The notes beneath the pieces were generated by a model, which saw only the letters and a list, made by a program, of their open reading frames with translations, made no database searches and was not told the DNA's origin. DNA of 64,000 bases from Candidatus Latescibacterota bacterium (lineage in GTDB: Bacteria > JAAXHH01): contig JAJEEG010000006.1 of the NCBI GenBank assembly GCA_022821085.1, positions 815,330 to 879,329 on the forward strand, read 5' to 3'. Each line of letters opens with the position of its first letter. The first letter of the stretch is position 1. Position numbers and translations under genes: made by a program. Positions 9,280 to 17,066 of the stretch are shown here, in pieces.

Positions 9280-11100
9280 CTAAATGGCGAAGAAATCCCG
9301 CAGGTTGTTCTCGATTTCGGCGTCTTCACGCAGCCTGGTAAGCCACTCCTGGTACAGTTGATTCTGCTTCTGGATCAGCAACTGCCGTTTCAGGTTTTCT
9401 TTCACCATTTCGTAAGTCGTTTCATCGACCGGTTCCCGATTCACCAGCTGAATGAGGTAATAACCCCGTTCCCCTTCGACCACTTCGCTGAGTTCGCCGG
9501 TCTCCGACAGCTGGAAGGCCCCCTTGATGAAATTCAGGTCCTGCCCGATGCGGGGGATGAAGGCCTGTTGCCGCGTAATGGGATCCGTGGTGGCGACCTG
9601 GTCCGCCATTTCACCGCTTAATGCGTCCAGGTTGCCGCCGGCGAGGCCCGCCCGTACCTCTTCGCCGCGCAACCTGGCCTGTTCCATTTTCCGGTTCCGC
9701 ACGAGGATCGACCGGATGCGCAATTCCACTTCCTCGAGGGGCAGTACGCCCGCCGGTTTTTCTCCGGCGTTTTCAAGGACGTAGAAACCACTGGTGTTTT
9801 CCAGTACCTCTCCGATTTCACCGGGTTCGGACGCGAAGGCGAAGGACGACGCGCCAACCAGGTACCCGATGCCGGGGATGAACCCGTCGGGGCGGTCGGC
9901 GAAAAACCCGGTGGATTCGACCTGGAGGGAATCCGGCATGGCGCGGACCGCATCCTCCAGGCCGCTTTCGACGGCCCGGGCCTGCAGCTGTCTCGCCTGG
10001 TCGTTCAGCGCGCCCAGGGTCTGCTGGCCGATAATGGTCTGAAGGAGAATATGGCGCGCGCGGACCTGTTCCTCGCCGTCCCTGACCGCGGTCTCTTCCA
10101 CCTTGATGATGTGCCAGCCGTACTCCGTCTTCACGGGTTGCGACACGGTACCGGGCGGCGTTTCAAAGGCGGCCGCTTCGAATTCCGGGACCATGGCGTT
10201 TCGGCCGAAGAAGCCCAGGTCTCCTCCCTCGGAGGCGTTGGAGGTGTCCTCTGAGAAGTCCCTGGCCAGGGTTTCGAAATCAGCGCCGTTGACAAGCTGG
10301 TCGTAAAGCTCTTCGATCTGTCGTACGACACGCTGGGAATCGGCCACGCTCGGTTGCTTCGGAATCATGACGTAGGAGAGCGAGACCCGGTCGTCCTCCA
10401 GGAACGCTTCGGGATGCTCCGAATAGTACGCGGAGACATCCTCATCGGTGATCGACTCCGGTTCCACGGCCTGGTCTTCCGGGTCGAACAGGAGGTATCT
10501 GGCCGTAAGCCGCTCATTCTGATTCACGAAGGCCTGCCGGACTTCCAGGTCCGTTACGCGTGCGCCCGATACCACGCGACTGACGAGCTTCTGCCTGGGC
10601 AGCAGCATGCGGTACTGGTCTTCGAGAAACGCCCAGCCTTCGACGGCCGGGTCGTTCAGCGCCTGGAGATATTTGGTCTGGTCGAATTCGCCGTCCGTCT
10701 GGAACATCTCCTGCTGCCTGATGTAATCCGGCGGATTCGTGCGAATCGCCTCCAGGATCTCGGCGTCGGTAACGCTGATGCCCTGCTGTCCGATGGTCTG
10801 TTCGAGCAGCGTAAGGTTAACCCGCCGTTCCCAGACCTCGTTGATGATTTCGCGGCGCCGAAATTCGTCCACGCTTCCGCCCTGTTGCTGGCGGTCGATT
10901 TCCTGCTGGCGTTCCACTTCAAACCGCATTTCCTCGTAGGACACCGATTCGCCGTTGATCGAACCGACGGCATTCTGCCCGCCCGGTCCCCTGCCGGTCA
11001 TGTCGGCGCCCCATTCCAGGCCGATCAGTCCCACGAACGCGATGACCAGGATAATCATGACGACGTGGGTTCGTTCTCTCAAGAGTTTCATCAAGGCCAT
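9280..11100 (-). CDS. ppiD: Membrane-anchored peptidyl-prolyl cis-trans isomerase, SurA/PpiD-like
   Basis: 606 residues. A short cytoplasmic N-terminus and one membrane helix (about 13-30) anchor it in the inner membrane, with the bulk in the periplasm, as in PpiD. A SurA_N-like chaperone region (about 45-200) is followed by a parvulin domain at about 240-337 (LSYVMIPKQP, EGGDLGFFGRNAMVPEFE, GWHIIKVEE) and a second helical/parvulin-like region to the C-terminus. Assists folding of outer-membrane and secreted proteins. It is the only minus-strand gene in the first 45 kb and is transcribed away from rpmE. Confidence 0.88.
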   Translation of the reverse strand: MALMKLLRERTHVVMIILVIAFVGLIGLEWGADMTGRGPGGQNAVGSINGESVSYEEMRFEVERQQEIDRQQQGGSVDEFRRREIINEVWERRVNLTLLEQTIGQQGISVTDAEILEAIRTNPPDYIRQQEMFQTDGEFDQTKYLQALNDPAVEGWAFLEDQYRMLLPRQKLVSRVVSGARVTDLEVRQAFVNQNERLTARYLLFDPEDQAVEPESITDEDVSAYYSEHPEAFLEDDRVSLSYVMIPKQPSVADSQRVVRQIEELYDQLVNGADFETLARDFSEDTSNASEGGDLGFFGRNAMVPEFEAAAFETPPGTVSQPVKTEYGWHIIKVEETAVRDGEEQVRARHILLQTIIGQQTLGALNDQARQLQARAVESGLEDAVRAMPDSLQVESTGFFADRPDGFIPGIGYLVGASSFAFASEPGEIGEVLENTSGFYVLENAGEKPAGVLPLEEVELRIRSILVRNRKMEQARLRGEEVRAGLAGGNLDALSGEMADQVATTDPITRQQAFIPRIGQDLNFIKGAFQLSETGELSEVVEGERGYYLIQLVNREPVDETTYEMVKENLKRQLLIQKQNQLYQEWLTRLREDAEIENNLRDFFAI

Positions 11101-11184
11101 CTTGCCAGTGCTCCTTACGGACTTGAGGCGGCCGGGCCGGCCAGGCCGACTGCATGATTCCGGACGATGCTGAAAAGAAACGTA

Positions 11185-11213
11185 AATATAAAGGACCGAA
11201 CATTCGCCGGCAA
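11185..11213 (-). promoter_or_regulatory. Sigma70-type promoter for ppiD
   Basis: Read on the minus strand: TTGCCG (11213-11208), 17-base spacer, TATATT (11190-11185). Predicted start near 11178, about 78 bases before the ppiD ATG. Confidence 0.55.
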
Positions 11214-11255
11214 CTCATTTGTCCTGAGGCGGGCCGGCAGTGGGGCAAAAGATGC

Positions 11256-11284
11256 TTGACAGTCCCTGCCGCTTCGCCTATTAT
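11256..11284 (+). promoter_or_regulatory. Sigma70-type promoter for rpmE
   Basis: TTGACA at 11256-11261, 17-base spacer, TATTAT at 11279-11284: eleven of twelve consensus positions. Predicted start near 11291, leaving an 83-base leader before rpmE that contains a tandem duplication and a small hairpin. Confidence 0.78.
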
Positions 11285-11292
11285 TGCCTCGC

Positions 11293-11327
11293 GCGCTTCG
11301 AACGAGAACGCGCTTCGAACGAGAAGC
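11293..11327 (+). repeat. 17-bp tandem duplication and hairpin in the rpmE leader
   Basis: Two 17-base copies (11293-11309, 11310-11326), identical except for the last base. The second copy can fold GCTTC (11312-11316) with GAAGC (11323-11327) around a six-base loop. L31 leaders with regulatory structure are known in several phyla; whether this one is such an element is not shown by sequence alone. Confidence 0.6.
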
Positions 11328-11373
11328 AGACCGGCCGTGGAGTTTCAATAGCGTTGATCAAGGAGCTTGACCG

Positions 11374-11577
11374 ATGAAGAGCGGTATTCACCCGGAATAC
11401 AAAGAAATCACGGTATCCTGCGCCTGTGGCAATACGTTCCAGACACGCTCGACGATCGACACGATCCACGTGGAGATCTGTTCGGCGTGCCATCCCTTCT
11501 ATACCGGGAAGCAGAAGATGGTCGACAGTGCGGGCCGCGTGGAACGCTTCAACAGGAAGTACGGCATAGACGAGTAA
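11374..11577 (+). CDS. rpmE: 50S ribosomal protein L31, zinc-binding type
   Basis: 67 residues beginning [12 protein letters not shown], with the zinc ribbon pairs CAC and CSAC (in SCACGN and [12 protein letters not shown]), so it is the zinc-containing (C+) paralogue. AAGGAG lies 8 bases before the ATG. It has its own near-consensus promoter and precedes prfA, a common neighbour pair. Confidence 0.97.
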   Translation: MKSGIHPEYKEITVSCACGNTFQTRSTIDTIHVEICSACHPFYTGKQKMVDSAGRVERFNRKYGIDE

Positions 11578-11673
11578 TCCTTAAGGCCGAGGTCGCCCGT
11601 TCCTTCCGGGCGAGATGGCCAGGCTTGCCCCGACCTTCGGTTGCACCGATCCCCTTTCCTATCCCATGCCTCC

Positions 11674-12756
<1,083 letters not shown>

Positions 12757-12769
12757 TGCAAGCCACCGG

Positions 12770-13861
12770 ATGGGATTCATGAACGAAGTCGAATGTCCCG
12801 CCGCGTCAACCGTGCTCCAGGCGGTTGACTGGGCGGCCCGTAAGCTGGACGGCCGGTCGGATCACGGCGGCCCGGAGAGCCACGCAACCTCGACGGATCA
12901 CGGCGGCCCGGCAGATCACACCAGCCCGGCAGATCACACCAGCCCGGCGAATCACGTTTGCCGTGTCGAATCGGAACTGCTGCTCGGCGAGGTGTGCGCG
13001 TCGAACCGACTCGAGCTGTACCTTGATCCCGACCGGCGGCTCGACAAGCTGGAATCTTCGCGGTTTTCAGCACTGGTCGGACGGAGAATGCGCGGGGAAC
13101 CGGTCCAGTATCTCACGGGCCGTACGGAATTCTACGGTCGCGGGTTCGAGGTTTCGCCCGCCGTGCTGATCCCCCGGCCCGAGACCGAACGGCTCGTCGA
13201 CCACGTACGCCCCTTCCTGGATGGGGTGCACCGCGAACGGACCGGGCATCCGGCCGTGACGGCCAACGTTCGGCAACCGGGCGTCCGGAAGGCCGACGTC
13301 CGGCAGACCGGTAGTCCGTTTGCAGATTCCCCCGTGCGTTTCGCGGATATCGGCACGGGCTCGGGCGTCCTGGCGGTCACGCTCGCCCTGGAATGCCCTT
13401 TCGCGCAGGGGTACGCCACGGATGTTTCCGATGAGGCCCTGGAGGTCGCGCGCAGGAATGCCGAAAACCTGCTGGGGCTCCGTCAAAGCAGCATCACCTT
13501 TATGCAGGGTTCGCTGCTGGCGCCCCTCGATACGCTTGCGCCGCACACCCTGGACCTGATCGTGTCCAACCCGCCCTACGTCACTTCCCGGGAAATGGAC
13601 GGCCTGCCGAAGGAGGTGCGCGGGTACGAACCCCGGCTGGCGCTCCACGGCGGCGAAGACGGCCTGGAATGTCATCGCGCGCTCATCGGGCAGGCGCCGG
13701 AGTACCTGAATGAAGGCGGGATGATCGCACTGGAGATCGGCGCCGCACAGTCCGCCGCGGTGACCCGCTCGATCGCGGATCGCCGCGCCTATGGAAACGT
13801 GAAGATCGTGAAGGATTACAACGGCCTGGACCGCATCGTGTCCGCCATATACGTCGGATAA
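12770..13861 (+). CDS. prmC: Release factor glutamine methyltransferase, with two repeat insertions
   Basis: 363 residues against about 280 in the family. S-adenosylmethionine motif DIGTGSGVLAVTLA and catalytic NPPY (N267-Y270) are intact, as are YLTGRTEFYG and PRPETE. It N5-methylates the GGQ glutamine of release factors. The excess length is two in-frame inserts: an 18-bp repeat after the first N-terminal helix (about residues 31-62) and a degenerate 10-residue duplication (about 165-184) in the linker before the methyltransferase fold. A second ATG at 12779 could also serve as start. Confidence 0.93.
   Translation: MGFMNEVECPAASTVLQAVDWAARKLDGRSDHGGPESHATSTDHGGPADHTSPADHTSPANHVCRVESELLLGEVCASNRLELYLDPDRRLDKLESSRFSALVGRRMRGEPVQYLTGRTEFYGRGFEVSPAVLIPRPETERLVDHVRPFLDGVHRERTGHPAVTANVRQPGVRKADVRQTGSPFADSPVRFADIGTGSGVLAVTLALECPFAQGYATDVSDEALEVARRNAENLLGLRQSSITFMQGSLLAPLDTLAPHTLDLIVSNPPYVTSREMDGLPKEVRGYEPRLALHGGEDGLECHRALIGQAPEYLNEGGMIALEIGAAQSAAVTRSIADRRAYGNVKIVKDYNGLDRIVSAIYVG
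12860..12955 (+). repeat. 18-bp tandem repeat inside prmC
   Basis: Five adjacent 18-base units from 12860 to 12949, the last two nearly identical (12914-12931, 12932-12949), the second unit strongly diverged, plus a partial sixth. Each encodes a hexapeptide such as DHTSPA or DHGGPA. Frame is preserved. Confidence 0.88.
13262..13321 (+). repeat. 30-bp degenerate duplication inside prmC
   Basis: Two 30-base units (13262-13291, 13292-13321) encoding ANVRQPGVRK and ADVRQTGSPF. Conserved at the first six residues, in frame, located between the N-terminal domain and the DIGTGSG motif. Confidence 0.65.
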
Positions 13862-13890
13862 GCCCGGCATTACCGACCGGAAGGTGCAAA

Positions 13891-14709
13891 ATGCTCAATA
13901 ACCACCGCCTCATGATACTCGGAACAGGAAACATGGGATCCTGCCTGCTCGGCGGCATACGCAGAGCGAATCTCGTTCCCCCGGACCAGATCGTGATTAC
14001 CGGCCTGCGGTCCGACCATCTGAAGGACCTGTCTGATCAGTGGGAAGTACGGTGGACCACCGACAACCGGGAAGCGGTGCGCGAAGCGGATATCGTCATG
14101 ATCTGCCTCAAGCCCCAGGCCATCGAGCGCGTGGTGGACGAGGTACGCGACCTGCTGCGTCCCGACCAGCTGCTGATCACGATCGCGGCGGGGGTAACGA
14201 CTGCCGGTATAACCGAAATGACTCGCACCGAGAATCCCGTCGTGCGCGTGATGCCGAACATCGCCTCGCTGGTGGACGAAGGGGCCGCCGCCATTTCACC
14301 GGGCAGGTACGCCGGCGAAGAACATAAGCAGATGGCCGCCCGGATCTTCCAGGCCGTGGGACGGGTCGTGTTCGTGAACGAGCATCTTCTGGACGCCGTA
14401 ACCGGACTCAGCGGCAGCGGTCCCGCCTACATATACATGGTCATCGAAGCGCTGTCCGACGGCGGCGTGAAAATGGGCCTGCCCCGGGACGTCGCCCTGG
14501 ACCTCGCGGCCCAGACCGTGCTCGGCGCCGCACGGCTGATTCAGGAGACCGGCAAGCATCCGGCGGTATTGCGCGACCAGGTCCTGACGCCGGGCGGCAC
14601 CACCATCGCGGCGGTCCACGACCTGGAGATCCGCGGATTGCGCAGCATGCTGATCAGCGCGGTCGAAACCGCCACCCAGCGATCGAGGGAACTCCGGGAC
14701 GGCAAGTAG
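13891..14709 (+). CDS. proC: Pyrroline-5-carboxylate reductase
   Basis: 272 residues. N-terminal NAD(P)-binding motif ILGTGNMGSCLLGGI, the CLKPQ segment, MPNIASLVDEGAAA and the substrate/dimer signature GLSGSGPAYIYMVIEAL followed by TPGGTTIAAVHDLE are all in family order. Last step of proline synthesis. It starts 29 bases after prmC and is probably the end of that operon, because a long AT-rich gap with a strong promoter follows. Confidence 0.96.
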   Translation: MLNNHRLMILGTGNMGSCLLGGIRRANLVPPDQIVITGLRSDHLKDLSDQWEVRWTTDNREAVREADIVMICLKPQAIERVVDEVRDLLRPDQLLITIAAGVTTAGITEMTRTENPVVRVMPNIASLVDEGAAAISPGRYAGEEHKQMAARIFQAVGRVVFVNEHLLDAVTGLSGSGPAYIYMVIEALSDGGVKMGLPRDVALDLAAQTVLGAARLIQETGKHPAVLRDQVLTPGGTTIAAVHDLEIRGLRSMLISAVETATQRSRELRDGK

Positions 14710-14991
14710 GCCGACCTGCCGCACGAAGCACCGATTCAGTAAGCCCCTCCAGTTTTTTCAACTTTTTTCCGCGTACATGATTGCGTAACCCGCGCAGCGG
14801 CCGGGAAAAACGCGCCGCGACGGCCTATCCGCGTTTAAGACGCCATATGGTGTTATTTTGACGGCATCCCGTGGTATATGGTGTCAACGTATGATGTGTA
14901 TCAACATATATATAGTCTTTAGGGCGCTTGGAGTTACGGAATTCTCCTTATCCATAGGTAAAGAAAACCGATGTAAGTCCATGTTTTTATT
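14710..14991 (+). other. AT-rich non-coding region between proC and the division cluster
   Basis: No credible gene on either strand; base composition drops sharply compared with the flanks. Two T-runs (14753-14758, 14763-14768) follow proC without a clear GC hairpin. The 9-mer ATATGGTGT occurs twice, at 14845-14853 and 14876-14884, 31 bases apart (about three helical turns), possibly sites for a regulator upstream of the mraZ promoter. Confidence 0.5.
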
Positions 14992-15020
14992 TTGACAATA
15001 TGGGGGGCACAATGTAGTAT
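14992..15020 (+). promoter_or_regulatory. Promoter of the mraZ/dcw operon
   Basis: TTGACA at 14992-14997, 17-base spacer, TAGTAT at 15015-15020. Predicted start near 15027, inside the MraZ repeat array, with a leader of roughly 117 bases to the mraZ ATG. Confidence 0.78.
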
Positions 15021-15022
15021 AG

Positions 15023-15046
15023 TGGGAAGAAGTGGGACAAAGTGGG
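15023..15046 (+). promoter_or_regulatory. MraZ operator: three TGGG boxes at 10-bp spacing
   Basis: TGGG at 15023-15026, 15033-15036 and 15043-15046, each separated by six bases, matching the known MraZ-binding pattern of TGGGN repeats with five-base gaps. The array covers the predicted transcription start, so MraZ bound there should repress its own operon. Confidence 0.82.
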
Positions 15047-15143
15047 TCACCGAACATCCTAACTGCCAAACACTTGTATAGTATTCTTAAATGATCACCT
15101 CACGTTAGGGTGTTTACTCCTTTGTATTACAAGGAGATGATGG

Positions 15144-15584
15144 ATGGTCAACTTCCTGGGATCATACACGCACACCGTGGATCACAAAGGACGGGTGAAT
15201 GTCCCTGTGAAGTTCCGCAAGCACATCCGTACCGACGAGGATGACACGCTGATCATCACGCGGGGTCTCGACGGATGCCTTTTTGTATATCCGATCGACG
15301 AGTGGGAACAGATCGACACCCGTTTGCGCGAACTGCCCGTCACGAGGCAGAACACGCGGATCTTCATCCGGATGCTCTCGTCGGAGGCCGTGGCGGTTTC
15401 CATGGACAAGCAGGGGCGCATGGCGCTTCCCCGGCAACTGATCGAACGCGCCGGCATCGAATCCGAAGTGCTGATCGTCGGTACGCTCGACCACTTTGAA
15501 ATCTGGAGTCCCAGGGAATATAAGAAAGTGATGGACGAATCGGGGCACACCTACGAAGAGATCGCGGAGTCCCTGTTCGTCTGA
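15144..15584 (+). CDS. mraZ: Transcriptional regulator MraZ
   Basis: 146 residues with two SpoVT/AbrB-type swapped-hairpin domains: FLGSYTHTVDHKGRVNVPVKF at the N-terminus (first 20 or so residues) and AVSMDKQGRMALPRQL in the second half. Start ATG 15144 follows AAGGAG. In E. coli MraZ is a DNA-binding repressor of its own dcw operon; the TGGG array upstream fits the same circuit here. Confidence 0.97.
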   Translation: MVNFLGSYTHTVDHKGRVNVPVKFRKHIRTDEDDTLIITRGLDGCLFVYPIDEWEQIDTRLRELPVTRQNTRIFIRMLSSEAVAVSMDKQGRMALPRQLIERAGIESEVLIVGTLDHFEIWSPREYKKVMDESGHTYEEIAESLFV

Positions 15585-15624
15585 CCATTAGAAGCCCAAG
15601 GGCAAATACAGCGGCGGAAAAGAC

Positions 15625-16587
15625 ATGGATCTGGCAGAATCGTACATCCATGTTCCCGTTCTTGCCGGGAAGATAGCTGAAATGATCGTGTGGAACAGAT
15701 CGGGCACATACGTGGACGGAACCATAGGAGGCGGCGGTCACGCGCGCGCCATCATGGACAGGCTGGATGAATCCGGCCGGCTGATCGGCCTGGACAAGGA
15801 TCTTGAAGCGGTCCGTGTGTCCAGGACCAGGCTTACGGGCGGCGGAACTCCTCGCGTGGATATCATGCATCGTGACTTTACGGAACTGGCGTCCGTGCTG
15901 GAAGCGGAACGCATCCCACGGGTGGACGGACTGTTTCTGGACCTGGGCGTGTCATCGTACCAGATCGATACGCCCGGCCGTGGATTCTCGTTCCAGTCCG
16001 AAGGTCCGCTCGACATGCGCATGGACCGGGGCGGGGCGCTGACGGCCGCCGATATCGTCAACGGGGGTTCCCGGGACGAAATCGAACGGATTATCGGGGA
16101 GTACGGCGAGGAACGGCAGGCCCGCAGCGTCGCGAACGCGATTGTCAGGAACCGCGCGAAGTCACCGCTGACCTCCACTACCGGGCTGGCCGAGACGATC
16201 AGGTCGGCGGTCCGCCGCAAATGGGCGGTCAAGTCCTGCGCACGGGTTTTCCAGGCACTGCGCATCGCCGTGAACCAGGAGCTGGTCAGATTGAGAACGG
16301 CACTGGACAACCTGCTGCCGTTGCTGAGCGGCCGGGGTCGTTTCGGAGTCATATCCTATCATTCGTTAGAGGACCGCATGGTCAAGCGTACGTTCGAAAC
16401 CTGGGCTTCGGATTGCATTTGCCCGCCGGGTCTTCCGCAATGCGTGTGCCGGCACGAGCGCGTCGCCGTGATGCACACCAGGCGGGCCGTCGTGGCTTCA
16501 CGGGAAGAGGTCACGGCAAACCCGCGGGCCCGAAGCGCCAGGTTTCGTATGATCGAACGCTTGCCCAACGATCAATTCGCACGCTGA
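15625..16587 (+). CDS. rsmH: 16S rRNA (cytosine-1402-N4)-methyltransferase RsmH
   Basis: 320 residues. HVPVLAGKIAEM near the start, the SAM-binding DGTIGGGGHARAI, GLFLDLGVSSYQ, and the late SYHSLEDRMVKRTF motif all match RsmH (MraW). Methylates N4 of C1402 in the P site of 16S rRNA. It occupies its standard place immediately after mraZ. Confidence 0.97.
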   Translation: MDLAESYIHVPVLAGKIAEMIVWNRSGTYVDGTIGGGGHARAIMDRLDESGRLIGLDKDLEAVRVSRTRLTGGGTPRVDIMHRDFTELASVLEAERIPRVDGLFLDLGVSSYQIDTPGRGFSFQSEGPLDMRMDRGGALTAADIVNGGSRDEIERIIGEYGEERQARSVANAIVRNRAKSPLTSTTGLAETIRSAVRRKWAVKSCARVFQALRIAVNQELVRLRTALDNLLPLLSGRGRFGVISYHSLEDRMVKRTFETWASDCICPPGLPQCVCRHERVAVMHTRRAVVASREEVTANPRARSARFRMIERLPNDQFAR

Positions 16588-16622
16588 AATCCGCACCACC
16601 TATCTCGACCGGAGAGGACGAC

Positions 16623-17054
16623 ATGAAATCCGCTTTCAGATTCCGCAGCGACCATCCGTACATGGGACAGTTGTTCAGCTGGATCGGTATGATCGCGCTC
16701 GTCACGTCGCTGAGCATGTTTTACATCCGGCACCAGGTGGAAACCAGGACGCTGAAGCAGGAGATCCTTCAACTGGAGCACCAGAAGGAGGCGATGGAAA
16801 AGAAAAGCGCCTATCTGCACGTGCGGATCGTTCGGCTTGCGGAACAGCTCCGGAACGAAACCGCGGCCATGCAACGTTTCGAACTGGAACACGCGGCGGT
16901 CGGACAGGTCGTGGTCATGGACGCGGTGGACACCGCCGTGGCATTGGCCGGCACGGCCGGCACCGAGCCCGATGTGAGGGCTATCGCGGGAAAACCGGCG
17001 GACGACGCGTTGATCCTCGCCTCATTCCGGACGGCTCGAGTGGATTCCCGATGA
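16623..17054 (+). CDS. ftsL: Cell division protein FtsL-like
   Basis: 143 residues from ATG 16623, preceded by GGAGAGG. One transmembrane helix at about residues 15-34 after a short basic cytoplasmic tail, then a heptad-rich periplasmic stretch (QEILQLEHQKEAMEKK onward) typical of the FtsL/FtsB/FtsQ coiled coil. Sequence conservation in FtsL is low; the call rests on topology and on its position between rsmH and ftsI. The tail beyond residue 95 is not recognisable. Confidence 0.8.
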   Translation: MKSAFRFRSDHPYMGQLFSWIGMIALVTSLSMFYIRHQVETRTLKQEILQLEHQKEAMEKKSAYLHVRIVRLAEQLRNETAAMQRFELEHAAVGQVVVMDAVDTAVALAGTAGTEPDVRAIAGKPADDALILASFRTARVDSR

Positions 17055-17066
17055 GGAACACCCGAT

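Noticed and set aside
14753-14768. T-runs after proC as an intrinsic terminator
   Set aside because: No GC-rich stem precedes the T-runs closely enough.
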